A stretch of 5,005 nt of DNA from Ardenticatenia bacterium. Lineage in GTDB: Bacteria > Chloroflexota > Anaerolineae > Aggregatilineales > Aggregatilineaceae. The notes under the pieces were generated by a model that did no database searches, was not told the DNA's origin, and worked only from the letters and a program-made list of their open reading frames with translations. The stretch spans positions 1-5,005 of the forward strand of contig JALSSH010000048.1 of NCBI GenBank assembly GCA_026984385.1, in the 5' to 3' direction. The position numbers were made by a program, and so were the translations under genes. Below, in pieces: positions 1-5,005 of the stretch (positions are counted from its first letter, which is position 1; every line of letters begins with the position of its first letter).

Positions 1-1
1 C

Positions 2-874
2 GCCGAAGCCGCGCTTGCCCCCGCCGAGGAGAGCATTCCCGCCGAGGACTGGGTGCCGATGCAGTACGTGGGCGAGCAAGACGGCGCAGATGTGTACGAA
101 GCGCATATCCCGCTGGAGATGGCGGGTGACTTCGTCCTGATCGCGCGCTTTAGCAGCAGCGCGGGCGAAAGTTGGACGGTGGCGACGCGCAAGGACGGCA
201 CGTTCCCGCCGCTGCACGTGAGCGCGCCGCAAGACACCGAGCCACCCGCTCCGCCCGCCGCCGCACAGATCGCGGAAGCGTCGCTAAAGGGCGTCTTGGT
301 GAGCTGGGAAGCCTCCCCTTCAGAGGATGTGGCCGCCTATCGCCTCTACCGCACGGAGGGGCGCGAAACGCAAGCCATCGCGGACGTGCCCGCCGACGGC
401 GCGCTGCAATACTTCGACCGCGCCGTGACCGCCGGCAGCCGCTACAGCTACAGCGTGACGGCAGTGGATGCCGCGCTGAACGAGTCCGAGCCGACAGAAG
501 CGGGCGAGGCGCGCGTGCAACGGCGCGGTATCCCCGTCACCTTCAACGTCACCGTGCCGGACTACACCCAAGAAGGCCCGGGTAAGCTCTATATTGCGGG
601 CGACTTCGGCACGGACGCGCTGCCCTTTTGGGACCCTGCAGGCTTGGAGATGACCCAAATTGACGAGCAGCACTGGACGATCACGCTGGAGCTGCCGGAG
701 GGGACAAATATCGAGTACAAATACGTGCGCGGCACGTGGAACGCGGTGGAAAAAGGGCCGGAATGCGAGGAGATCGCCAACCGACGGCTCAAGGTCGAAG
801 TGCCCACCGGCGAGGCATCCTTGACGGTGGACGATGTGGTCGCCAAGTGGCGAGATTTGGACAAGTGTGGCTAG
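2..874 (+). CDS. C-terminal part of a secreted FN3 / CBM20-like starch-binding protein, probably an amylase-type glycoside hydrolase (5' partial)
   Basis: The reading frame is open from the left edge (first full codon at base 2) to a TAG at 872-874, giving 290 visible residues; the true start lies outside. Visible residues about 20-75 form a beta-rich segment with a RFSSSAGESWT motif, like Ig-type or carbohydrate-binding modules. A proline-rich linker (PPAPP) follows. Residues about 83-174 form a fibronectin type III domain (VLVSWEASPSEDVAAYRLYR, then YSYSVTAVDAALNESEP). Residues about 177-282 resemble a CBM20-type starch-binding domain: TFNVTVPDY, LYIAGDFG, HWTITLELPEG, EYKYVRGTWNAVEKG, IANRRL. 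Such domains in this order usually sit behind an alpha-amylase or pullulanase catalytic domain and hold the secreted enzyme on alpha-glucan. The catalytic part is not visible, so the enzyme identity is inferred. The only two cysteines (in PECEE, and second-last residue) could form a disulfide outside the cell. The start-like GTG at 53 is internal. Confidence 0.85.
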   Translation, partial: AEAALAPAEESIPAEDWVPMQYVGEQDGADVYEAHIPLEMAGDFVLIARFSSSAGESWTVATRKDGTFPPLHVSAPQDTEPPAPPAAAQIAEASLKGVLVSWEASPSEDVAAYRLYRTEGRETQAIADVPADGALQYFDRAVTAGSRYSYSVTAVDAALNESEPTEAGEARVQRRGIPVTFNVTVPDYTQEGPGKLYIAGDFGTDALPFWDPAGLEMTQIDEQHWTITLELPEGTNIEYKYVRGTWNAVEKGPECEEIANRRLKVEVPTGEASLTVDDVVAKWRDLDKCG

Positions 875-897
875 GCGTTGCGTGCGAGAGAAACGCG

Positions 898-933
898 CGG
901 GCGCGCGGCAACAACACCGCGCGCCCGTTTTTT
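898..933 (+). terminator. Rho-independent terminator between convergent genes
   Basis: A perfect 11-bp stem (CGGGCGCGCGG at 898-908, CCGCGCGCCCG at 917-927) closes an 8-nt loop and is followed by six T (928-933). It lies 23 bases after the stop of the starch-binding protein gene. Read on the minus strand, the same stem is preceded by six A and followed by GCGTTTCTC, so it might also help end the SPFH transcript arriving from the right, though its T-run on that side is poor. Confidence 0.9.
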
Positions 934-948
934 ACTCCGCACGCAAGT

Positions 949-1962
949 TTACTGCGCGCTTCCTGCGCTGAGCGTATCGCTTTGGGCGGCTTCGGTCAAC
1001 GCCTGCATATCAAAAAGGAAGGGGCTGTTTGAGGGAATGATGATGAGGCGCACATTGTCACTGAGCGTTTCCACATAGCGCCATTGGAGCAAGAGCGGGT
1101 TTTGTTGCAACTGCTCGTTGATCAAGCGCAACGCTTCGGCCTCACCCTCGGCGCGGATGCGGGCCGCGTCCGCCTCACCGCGCGCCAGCTCGCGCGCTTG
1201 CTCGGCTTCCTGTTTGCGTTGCTGGACGCGGAACTCGGCTTCTAGCGCCTCTTGTTGGGCCACCTGCTTACGCTCTATGGAGTTTATATATTCCTGCGAA
1301 AACGTGATGTTGCGGATCATCACGCTGGAGAGCAAAAACCCTTCCGGCTCGATCTTTTCGCGGATGGCGTCCTCAATGGTGCTGACCAAGATCGTGCGGT
1401 CGCCGGCGTAAATTTCTTCCACGCTGAAGTTGGTCAATGCTGCGCGGGTTTCGCTGCGCAAAGTGGGGCGGATCAACGCCGTGACGTAGCGATCCTGCCA
1501 GCGTTTGTGCACAATCCACGCTTTGGCCGGGTCAATGCTGTAGATCAGCGTCACGTCCATACTGATCTGCTGGCCGTCTTTGGTCAGCGCGACAATCGCG
1601 TCGTCCCCTCGCACCGCTCCTTCATACGGCGTGCCGGAAACGGTATACTCCTGTTGGGCGGTGGAGTAGATCGTCACCTCTTGGACGCCCGGGATCACGA
1701 TATGCAAGCCCGGCTGCAAAGGGTTTTCGCCGAGTTCACCGCTCAGCACGTTGAAAACCACGCCAACCTCGTTGGGCTGGATTTCTACCACGCCCGCGCT
1801 CATCACGAAGAATATCCCCGCGATGACCACGCCAATGACCATCATCACGATGCCGCCACGCGCCGAGTGATTACGCGAGACCGCTTGGGCCGCAACAAAC
1901 AGCCCAAACCCCGCGATCACCAGGCCCACAAAGGCCAGCATTTCCAATGTCGTGCTAATCAT
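949..1962 (-). CDS. SPFH/Band 7 (prohibitin/HflC-like) membrane protein with two N-terminal transmembrane helices
   Basis: SPFH proteins assemble into large membrane rings or scaffolds, often controlling FtsH-type proteases or membrane microdomains. Numbered from the upstream ATG at 1971, residues about 9-31 and 40-60 are two hydrophobic helices joined by a short basic loop (SRNHSARGG). Residues about 61-225 form the SPFH domain, with VVEIQPNEVGVVF, LQPGLHIVIPG, DGQQISMDVTLIYSID, IRPTLRSETRAAL and FLLSSVMIRNITF. Residues about 226-292 are a charged Glu/Ala/Arg/Gln-rich coiled coil (VAQQEALEAEFRVQQRKQEA, then ARIRAEGEAEA), typical of prohibitin and flotillin relatives. A tail ending in GSAQ follows. 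I chose the ATG at 1962 (337 aa): AAGGAG lies 9 nt before it, but touches the ATG at 1971 with no spacer. No hflK, nfeD or ftsH is adjacent, so the partner is unknown. The family call is firm; the exact role is not. Confidence 0.93.
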   Translation of the reverse strand: MISTTLEMLAFVGLVIAGFGLFVAAQAVSRNHSARGGIVMMVIGVVIAGIFFVMSAGVVEIQPNEVGVVFNVLSGELGENPLQPGLHIVIPGVQEVTIYSTAQQEYTVSGTPYEGAVRGDDAIVALTKDGQQISMDVTLIYSIDPAKAWIVHKRWQDRYVTALIRPTLRSETRAALTNFSVEEIYAGDRTILVSTIEDAIREKIEPEGFLLSSVMIRNITFSQEYINSIERKQVAQQEALEAEFRVQQRKQEAEQARELARGEADAARIRAEGEAEALRLINEQLQQNPLLLQWRYVETLSDNVRLIIIPSNSPFLFDMQALTEAAQSDTLSAGSAQ

Positions 1963-1971
1963 CCCTGCCAT

Positions 1972-1977
1972 CTCCTT
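1972..1977 (-). promoter_or_regulatory. Ribosome binding site that decides the SPFH start
   Basis: On the minus strand this reads AAGGAG. It directly abuts the upstream ATG (1969-1971) but stands 9 nt before the ATG at 1960-1962 (codon 4 of the longer form). Normal spacing therefore favours the second ATG and a 337-residue product. Confidence 0.7.
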
Positions 1978-2014
1978 AGCGAACGCTACCTCTTCGTGAC
2001 CGTTGATGGCGCTG

Positions 2015-2023
2015 ATTATAGCA
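2015..2023 (-). promoter_or_regulatory. Extended -10 promoter of the SPFH gene
   Basis: The minus strand reads TGCTATAAT: a perfect TATAAT (2015-2020) with a TGn extension (2021-2023). I find no good -35 at 16-18 bases, which fits an extended -10 promoter. The start would fall near 2008, giving a leader of about 45 nt before the ATG at 1962. Confidence 0.6.
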
Positions 2024-2143
2024 CTTCTTCGCCCTTCCCTGTGCGCTCTTTACGCGCTCACGCAAAAGAAAGGGGGCGCATAATGAGAATGTCACCGCAA
2101 AAAAAACGGCGTGTGCGGGCGTTTTTCCGCTGTTCAGGCTGTG

Positions 2144-2172
2144 TTGACGGGCCTTTGTGGACGTGCTAAAGT
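2144..2172 (+). promoter_or_regulatory. Sigma70-like promoter for the PIN-TRAM gene
   Basis: TTGACG (2144-2149, five of six to TTGACA) and TAAAGT (2167-2172, four of six to TATAAT) are separated by exactly 17 bases. The start would be near 2179. A T5 run at 2122-2126, about 55 bases upstream of it, could act as an UP-like element. This is the best promoter in the gap on this strand and implies a leader of roughly 270 nt. Confidence 0.55.
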
Positions 2173-2178
2173 GTGCCC

Positions 2179-2448
2179 AGGGGAGGGGGAGGCTTGCCAC
2201 CGCGTGTTGAGAAAGTGGGGCGACCTGTTTTCTCTTTATTTCCTTCGCAACCACTGTTGCAAACACCGCCCGGGTGGGCAAGGCCTGCGGGCATATTCGC
2301 GTTCTGCGTTGCCAGAATGCAGTGCGTGTCCCAACCCCAATACCGCTATTTATCTGCTATCACGGCGACTTTTGCCCTCCAAACGCGCCGCGCCTCGAAC
2401 GGCTTATCTGCGGCGTCGGCGGGCGAAAGCCACCAGGGAGGCCTGCCC
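2179..2448 (+). other. Long, possibly structured 5' leader of the PIN-TRAM gene
   Basis: No recognisable gene fills this stretch. It holds small stem-loops: GCAAC/GTTGC (2247-2260), GCCC/GGGC (2268-2279), an 8-bp stem with one G-U pair, GCGTTCTG/CAGAATGC (2299-2320), and GGCGGGC/GCCTGCC with one G-U pair (2418-2447), whose loop holds most of the ribosome binding site. GGGAGGCTTGCC (2187-2198) nearly repeats GGGAGGCCTGCC at the ribosome binding site (2436-2447; 11 of 12 match). A frame from GTG 2204 stays open to a TGA at 2450-2452 overlapping the downstream ATG; its 82-residue product is basic with several cysteines and matches nothing I know. I recognise no known riboswitch or RNA family. 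Short stems are common in GC-rich DNA, so a regulatory role is only a possibility. Confidence 0.35.
2435..2441 (+). promoter_or_regulatory. Ribosome binding site of the PIN-TRAM gene
   Basis: AGGGAGG ends 7 nt before the ATG at 2449. This fixes the start there rather than at the in-frame GTG at 2173, which would add 92 residues of low-complexity, non-family sequence. Confidence 0.8.
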
Positions 2449-3516
2449 ATGAGTGTTGAATTCGGCCTGCGTTTGTTCGGCATGATGCTTTTCACCCTGC
2501 TGGGCGCGTTACTCGGCGTTGACCTTTCCGGCGCGCTCAACTTGCCACCGGAAGCCACCGGCCTGATCTTTTCGTTGATGGGCGCGTTGGTCGGCTTGAT
2601 CATCACGCCCTGGATCACGGTCTATCCGGCACAACGAGTGCGCCGCGTGATCACCGAGATGCCGGTAGAAACGCTGGTTATGGGGATTGTGGGGATGCTT
2701 TTGGGCATGGCAACCTCGGCGATGCTGGCCTGGCCGCTTTCCTTGTTGCCCAAGCCGTTCGGCGCGCTGCTGCCTACCGCCGTCGCCGTTGTGGTGACGT
2801 ATGTCACCATCACCATTTTTGCTTTGCGTGGGCACGATGTGCTGATGTTGGTGGGCGGGCTGTGGCACGGAGACCCGGCCATCGCGCGCGCCTTTGCCAG
2901 CGGCGGGGCCAACGAGATTCTATTGGACACCAGCGTGATCATTGACGGGCGCATTTTGGATATCAGCCGCACCGGTTTTTTGCAAAGCACGCTGCTTGTA
3001 CCGCGTTTTGTGCTCAACGAGCTACAACACGTGGCAGACTCTGCCGATGTGTTGCGCCGTAATCGCGGCAAACGCGGGCTGGAGATACTCGGTGAGTTGC
3101 AACAACACAGCCGCACCCCTGTTCGTATCATTGACGACGACATCGAAGAAGTGCGCGAGGTGGACGAAAAGCTCGTTTTGCTCGCCAAACAGCTCGGCGT
3201 GCCCGTGATGACCAATGACTTTAATCTCAACCGCGTGGCCGAACTGCAAGGCGTCAGCGTGTTGAACATCAACGAGCTTTCTAACGCGCTGAAGGCCATC
3301 TACCTCCCCGGGGAGGTGATGGATATTCATATCGTGATGGAAGGACGCGAGGAAAACCAGGGCGTGGGCTATTTGGAAGACGGGACGATGGTGGTGGTAG
3401 AAGGCGGCAAACACTACATGGACCGCACCATCCCCGTCTTGGTGACGCGCTATATCGTCACCAACGCGGGGCGGATGTATTTTGCCCAGCCCGTGCGCGG
3501 CGAGCTGCGCCGCTAG
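2449..3516 (+). CDS. Integral-membrane PIN-TRAM domain protein (YacL-like putative ribonuclease)
   Basis: The protein has 355 residues. Four hydrophobic helices occupy about 7-25, 36-56, 73-97 and 105-126. A PIN nuclease-type domain follows at about 156-275: LLDTSVIIDGRI (Asp160), VLNELQHVADSAD (Glu191, Asp198), NRGKRGLEIL, REVDEKLVLLA (Asp239) and MTNDFNLNRVAELQG (Asp257). The acidic residues expected for metal binding are present, so activity is plausible. A TRAM domain, a putative RNA-binding beta-barrel, closes the protein at about 284-352 (LPGEVMDIHIVMEGREENQG, GYLEDGTMVVVE, AGRMYFAQP). This order and length match the YacL-type membrane PIN-TRAM proteins of Gram-positive and related bacteria. 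Family knowledge suggests RNA cleavage at the membrane face, but substrates are poorly known. It is transcribed alone, from a promoter near 2144-2172, after a long leader. The start is supported by AGGGAGG at 7-nt spacing. Confidence 0.93.
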   Translation: MSVEFGLRLFGMMLFTLLGALLGVDLSGALNLPPEATGLIFSLMGALVGLIITPWITVYPAQRVRRVITEMPVETLVMGIVGMLLGMATSAMLAWPLSLLPKPFGALLPTAVAVVVTYVTITIFALRGHDVLMLVGGLWHGDPAIARAFASGGANEILLDTSVIIDGRILDISRTGFLQSTLLVPRFVLNELQHVADSADVLRRNRGKRGLEILGELQQHSRTPVRIIDDDIEEVREVDEKLVLLAKQLGVPVMTNDFNLNRVAELQGVSVLNINELSNALKAIYLPGEVMDIHIVMEGREENQGVGYLEDGTMVVVEGGKHYMDRTIPVLVTRYIVTNAGRMYFAQPVRGELRR

Positions 3517-3540
3517 AGCCGCCGCCATGCCCAAATAACC

Positions 3541-3566
3541 AAAGGGCGCTGAGCGCGCCCTTTTTT
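3541..3566 (+). terminator. Rho-independent terminator after the PIN-TRAM gene
   Basis: AAAGGGCGC (3541-3549) pairs with GCGCCCTTT (3555-3563) across a 5-nt loop, and the T-run extends to 3566. It starts 24 bases after the PIN-TRAM stop and sits 20 bases beyond the stop of the convergent amidohydrolase. On the minus strand the stem ends in TTTGGTTATTT, so termination from that side would be weaker. Confidence 0.9.
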
Positions 3567-3585
3567 ATTCCAAGAGCCGCTCTGT

Positions 3586-4917
3586 TTAGGCGCGATATTC
3601 GCGCATTTGCTGCATATTTTGGTTGACCATGCGGAAAGCGTGGCGCTCGGCTTCGTAAAGGATGCGTTCCTCGTCCAGCGTCAACAGCTCACGGTTGCGC
3701 ATCAACAAGCGCCCGTCCACGACCACATGCGTCACATCCGCGCCTTTCGCCAAATGCACCAGGCTGGCGATCACATCATGGCGCGGGCGCAAATGCGGAC
3801 GCCGAAAGTCCACCAGGATCAAGTCCGCCGGACGCCCCTCGGCCAGCACGCCGCTTTCGGCAAATCCTAACGCTTGCGCCCCGACGTGTGTCGCCATGCG
3901 CAGCGCGGCGTCTCCGGGCAACGCTTCGGGGTCGGTTTGGGTATATTTTTCCAGCCAAACGGCTTGGCGCACGATCTCCCACATATCCATCGTGCCGTTG
4001 GAAGCCGGCCCGTCCGAGCCGAGCGCGATCCGCTGCACACCGCCCGCCTGCAGCGCCGAGATCGGCGTGCGGATGGGCATCGCGAGCTTCATATACGTGA
4101 TCGGCGTGCGCGGCACGTAAACGCCTTTGTGCGCCAAAATGGCGATGTCCTGCTCGTTGAGCGCCAAGCAGTGCGCGGCCACCGTCGGGTGGTCAAAGAT
4201 GCCCAGCGCGTCGAGTTGTTCCACCGGCGTTTGGCCGTAGCGCTTGAGCGAATTTTCCACCTGGGGCAACGATTCGGCCACGTGCAAATGAATCGGCAGA
4301 TCGTGTTTTTCGGCCAGCTCCACCACGCGCTTGAGGAACTCCGGCGGGCACACATAGGGCGAGTGCGGGCCTAAGCTGGTGTGGATACGCCCGTCGGCGC
4401 TGCCCTGACGCTCCACGCTAAAGGCGAGTTGGGCGTCTGCGCCCGGGCCAACCTCCTTATCGTCCCCGATGCCGAAGGTGCACCAAGTGAGCGTGGCCTT
4501 CATGCCGCTTTCTTCCACCACCTGGGCCACGCGGTCCATGTAAAAGTAGTGGTCATTGAAGGCCACCGTGCCGCTGCGGATCATTTCGCAGGCGGCCAGC
4601 GCCGCGCCCCAATACACGTCATCAGGTGTCAGCGCGCTTTCCGCCACCCATATCTTTTCGTTCAGCCAGCGGGGAAAGGGCAAATCTTCCGCCCAGCCGC
4701 GCTCAAAGGTCATGGGTGAGTGAGTGTGCGCGTTGAAAAAGCCGGGCAACGCCACGCAATTCGTGCCGTCGATCACCTCGTCGGCGGTGATGTTCGGCGG
4801 CACAGTGCCCAGATGTTTGATGCGCTTGCCCTCGATGAATATGTCGGCGTTGCGCAAGACCGTTCCATCCGCGTCCAAAGTAACCACGGTCGCGTTTTTG
4901 ATCCAAAGGCTAGACAT
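3586..4917 (-). CDS. Amidohydrolase-superfamily metal-dependent deaminase (COG0402; MtaD/SsnA/TrzN-like)
   Basis: The protein has 443 residues and no signal peptide, so it is probably cytoplasmic. Numbered from the ATG at 4917, residues 1-60 form the small N-terminal beta part (LWIKNATVVTLDADG, LRNADIFIEGKRIKHLG), leading into the metal-dependent TIM barrel. Metal ligands are visible: His64 and His66 (NAHTHSPM), His212 with Glu215 (HLHVAES), His249 (VAAHC) and Asp302 (SDGPASN). Glu93, Glu215, His249 and Ser306 fit catalytic and substrate positions described for the Thermotoga adenosine/SAH deaminase; this alignment is from memory. The family removes amino groups or halides from purine- or triazine-type rings. 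The usual HNPxSNxKL segment reads VPRTPITYMKL (268-278), so the substrate is probably not the standard MTA/SAH. The ATG at 4917 is preferred: AGGAG lies 11 nt upstream and the homologous part begins there. A GTG at 4959 would add 14 unlikely residues. No promoter is visible, so expression may start beyond the window. Confidence 0.93.
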   Translation of the reverse strand: MSSLWIKNATVVTLDADGTVLRNADIFIEGKRIKHLGTVPPNITADEVIDGTNCVALPGFFNAHTHSPMTFERGWAEDLPFPRWLNEKIWVAESALTPDDVYWGAALAACEMIRSGTVAFNDHYFYMDRVAQVVEESGMKATLTWCTFGIGDDKEVGPGADAQLAFSVERQGSADGRIHTSLGPHSPYVCPPEFLKRVVELAEKHDLPIHLHVAESLPQVENSLKRYGQTPVEQLDALGIFDHPTVAAHCLALNEQDIAILAHKGVYVPRTPITYMKLAMPIRTPISALQAGGVQRIALGSDGPASNGTMDMWEIVRQAVWLEKYTQTDPEALPGDAALRMATHVGAQALGFAESGVLAEGRPADLILVDFRRPHLRPRHDVIASLVHLAKGADVTHVVVDGRLLMRNRELLTLDEERILYEAERHAFRMVNQNMQQMREYRA

Positions 4918-4928
4918 AGGCTGAGCTA

Positions 4929-4933
4929 CTCCT
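4929..4933 (-). promoter_or_regulatory. Ribosome binding site of the amidohydrolase gene
   Basis: The minus strand reads AGGAG, 11 nt before the ATG at 4917. The spacing is slightly long, but no better site exists, and this motif would lie inside the coding region if the GTG at 4959 were used. Confidence 0.6.
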
Positions 4934-4962
4934 GAGTTCGGGTGGGCAACGGGTAACACAAA

Positions 4963-4999
4963 GGCGCTCTGATGCGCGCCGAAAAGACGCGCGAGCGCC
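4963..4999 (-). terminator. Imperfect hairpin upstream of the amidohydrolase, possibly the terminator of a gene beyond the right edge
   Basis: GGCGCTC (4963-4969) pairs with GAGCGCC (4993-4999), and GCGCG (4974-4978) pairs with CGCGC (4988-4992). A 4-nt bulge (TGAT) and a 9-nt loop remain: 12 base pairs in all. On the minus strand the stem is followed by TTTGTGTT, a weak T-run. The likely role is to end a minus-strand gene lying to the right; it could instead be a leader hairpin of the amidohydrolase transcript. Confidence 0.35.
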
Positions 5000-5005
5000 C
5001 GAAAA

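Noticed and set aside
172..585. 137-codon Arg/Ala-rich open frame overlapping the FN3 domain
   Set aside because: Its translation is low-complexity and Arg-rich, as expected from reading a GC-rich gene out of frame, and the overlapped frame has clear FN3 motifs.
2079..2084. CATAAT as a plus-strand -10 box
   Set aside because: No acceptable -35 about 17 bases upstream, and a better-spaced TTGACG/TAAAGT pair lies closer to the gene.
2102..2126. AAAAACG/CGTTTTT hairpin with an 11-nt loop, terminator-like
   Set aside because: The stem is mostly A-T, there is no separate T-run beyond it on the plus strand, and no gene ends here. It sits between divergent promoters and is more likely an A/T-tract feature or chance.
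1252..2169. 305-codon open frame on the plus strand opposite the SPFH gene
   Set aside because: It lies antisense to a clear SPFH coding region, its translation is His/Arg-rich with no family features, and it runs on through the promoter region. It is a shadow of the real gene.
2173..2448. In-frame GTG extension of the PIN-TRAM gene by 92 residues
   Set aside because: The added sequence is unlike the family, begins in the promoter -10 area, and a strong ribosome binding site with 7-nt spacing serves the ATG at 2449, after which family-like sequence begins at once.
2622..3299. 225-codon open frame on the minus strand opposite the PIN-TRAM gene
   Set aside because: Ser/Thr-rich translation with no domain signal, fully antisense to a well-supported gene; a codon-bias shadow.
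4918..4959. GTG start at 4959 for the amidohydrolase
   Set aside because: It adds 14 residues absent from the usual family start, has no ribosome binding site that I can see, and would put the AGGAG at 4929-4933 inside the coding region.

Overview
The window is about 60% GC and reads as ordinary bacterial chromosome. It holds four well-separated genes in strictly alternating orientation (+, -, +, -). I infer a member of the Chloroflexota (Anaerolineae-like). The basis is the mix of a starch-binding tail on a secreted protein, a membrane PIN-TRAM protein and an SPFH protein with two N-terminal membrane helices. This rests on remembered family resemblance only; there is no rRNA or marker gene here. 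No tRNA, rRNA, CRISPR array, transposon or phage gene was seen.

Layout. At 2-874 (+) is the C-terminal part of a secreted multidomain protein: a beta-rich segment, a fibronectin type III domain and a CBM20-like starch-binding domain. It is probably the tail of an alpha-amylase/pullulanase-type enzyme whose catalytic part lies left of the window. A strong 11-bp hairpin with a T-run (898-933) lies between it and the convergent SPFH/prohibitin-family membrane protein (949-1962, -). The 486-bp gap at 1963-2448 carries divergent promoters: an extended -10 for the SPFH gene and a sigma70-like -35/-10 pair for the PIN-TRAM gene. It also contains an unusually long (about 270 nt) leader in front of the latter. 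At 2449-3516 (+) is an integral-membrane PIN-TRAM protein (YacL-like). Its terminator (3541-3566) lies in the short gap before the convergent COG0402 amidohydrolase (3586-4917, -), which belongs to the MtaD/SsnA/TrzN deaminase-type group. The right edge (4918-5005) holds that gene's ribosome binding site and a long imperfect hairpin.

How the genes relate. I see no operon and no functional pathway linking the four. Each seems to be its own transcription unit, with compact hairpins between convergent pairs. The part least explained by standard annotation is the leader of the PIN-TRAM gene. It has several small stem-loops, a near-duplicate of the ribosome binding site close to the predicted transcription start, and an 82-codon open frame whose stop overlaps the PIN-TRAM start codon as ATGA. 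Nothing in the window clearly amounts to a new biological system.
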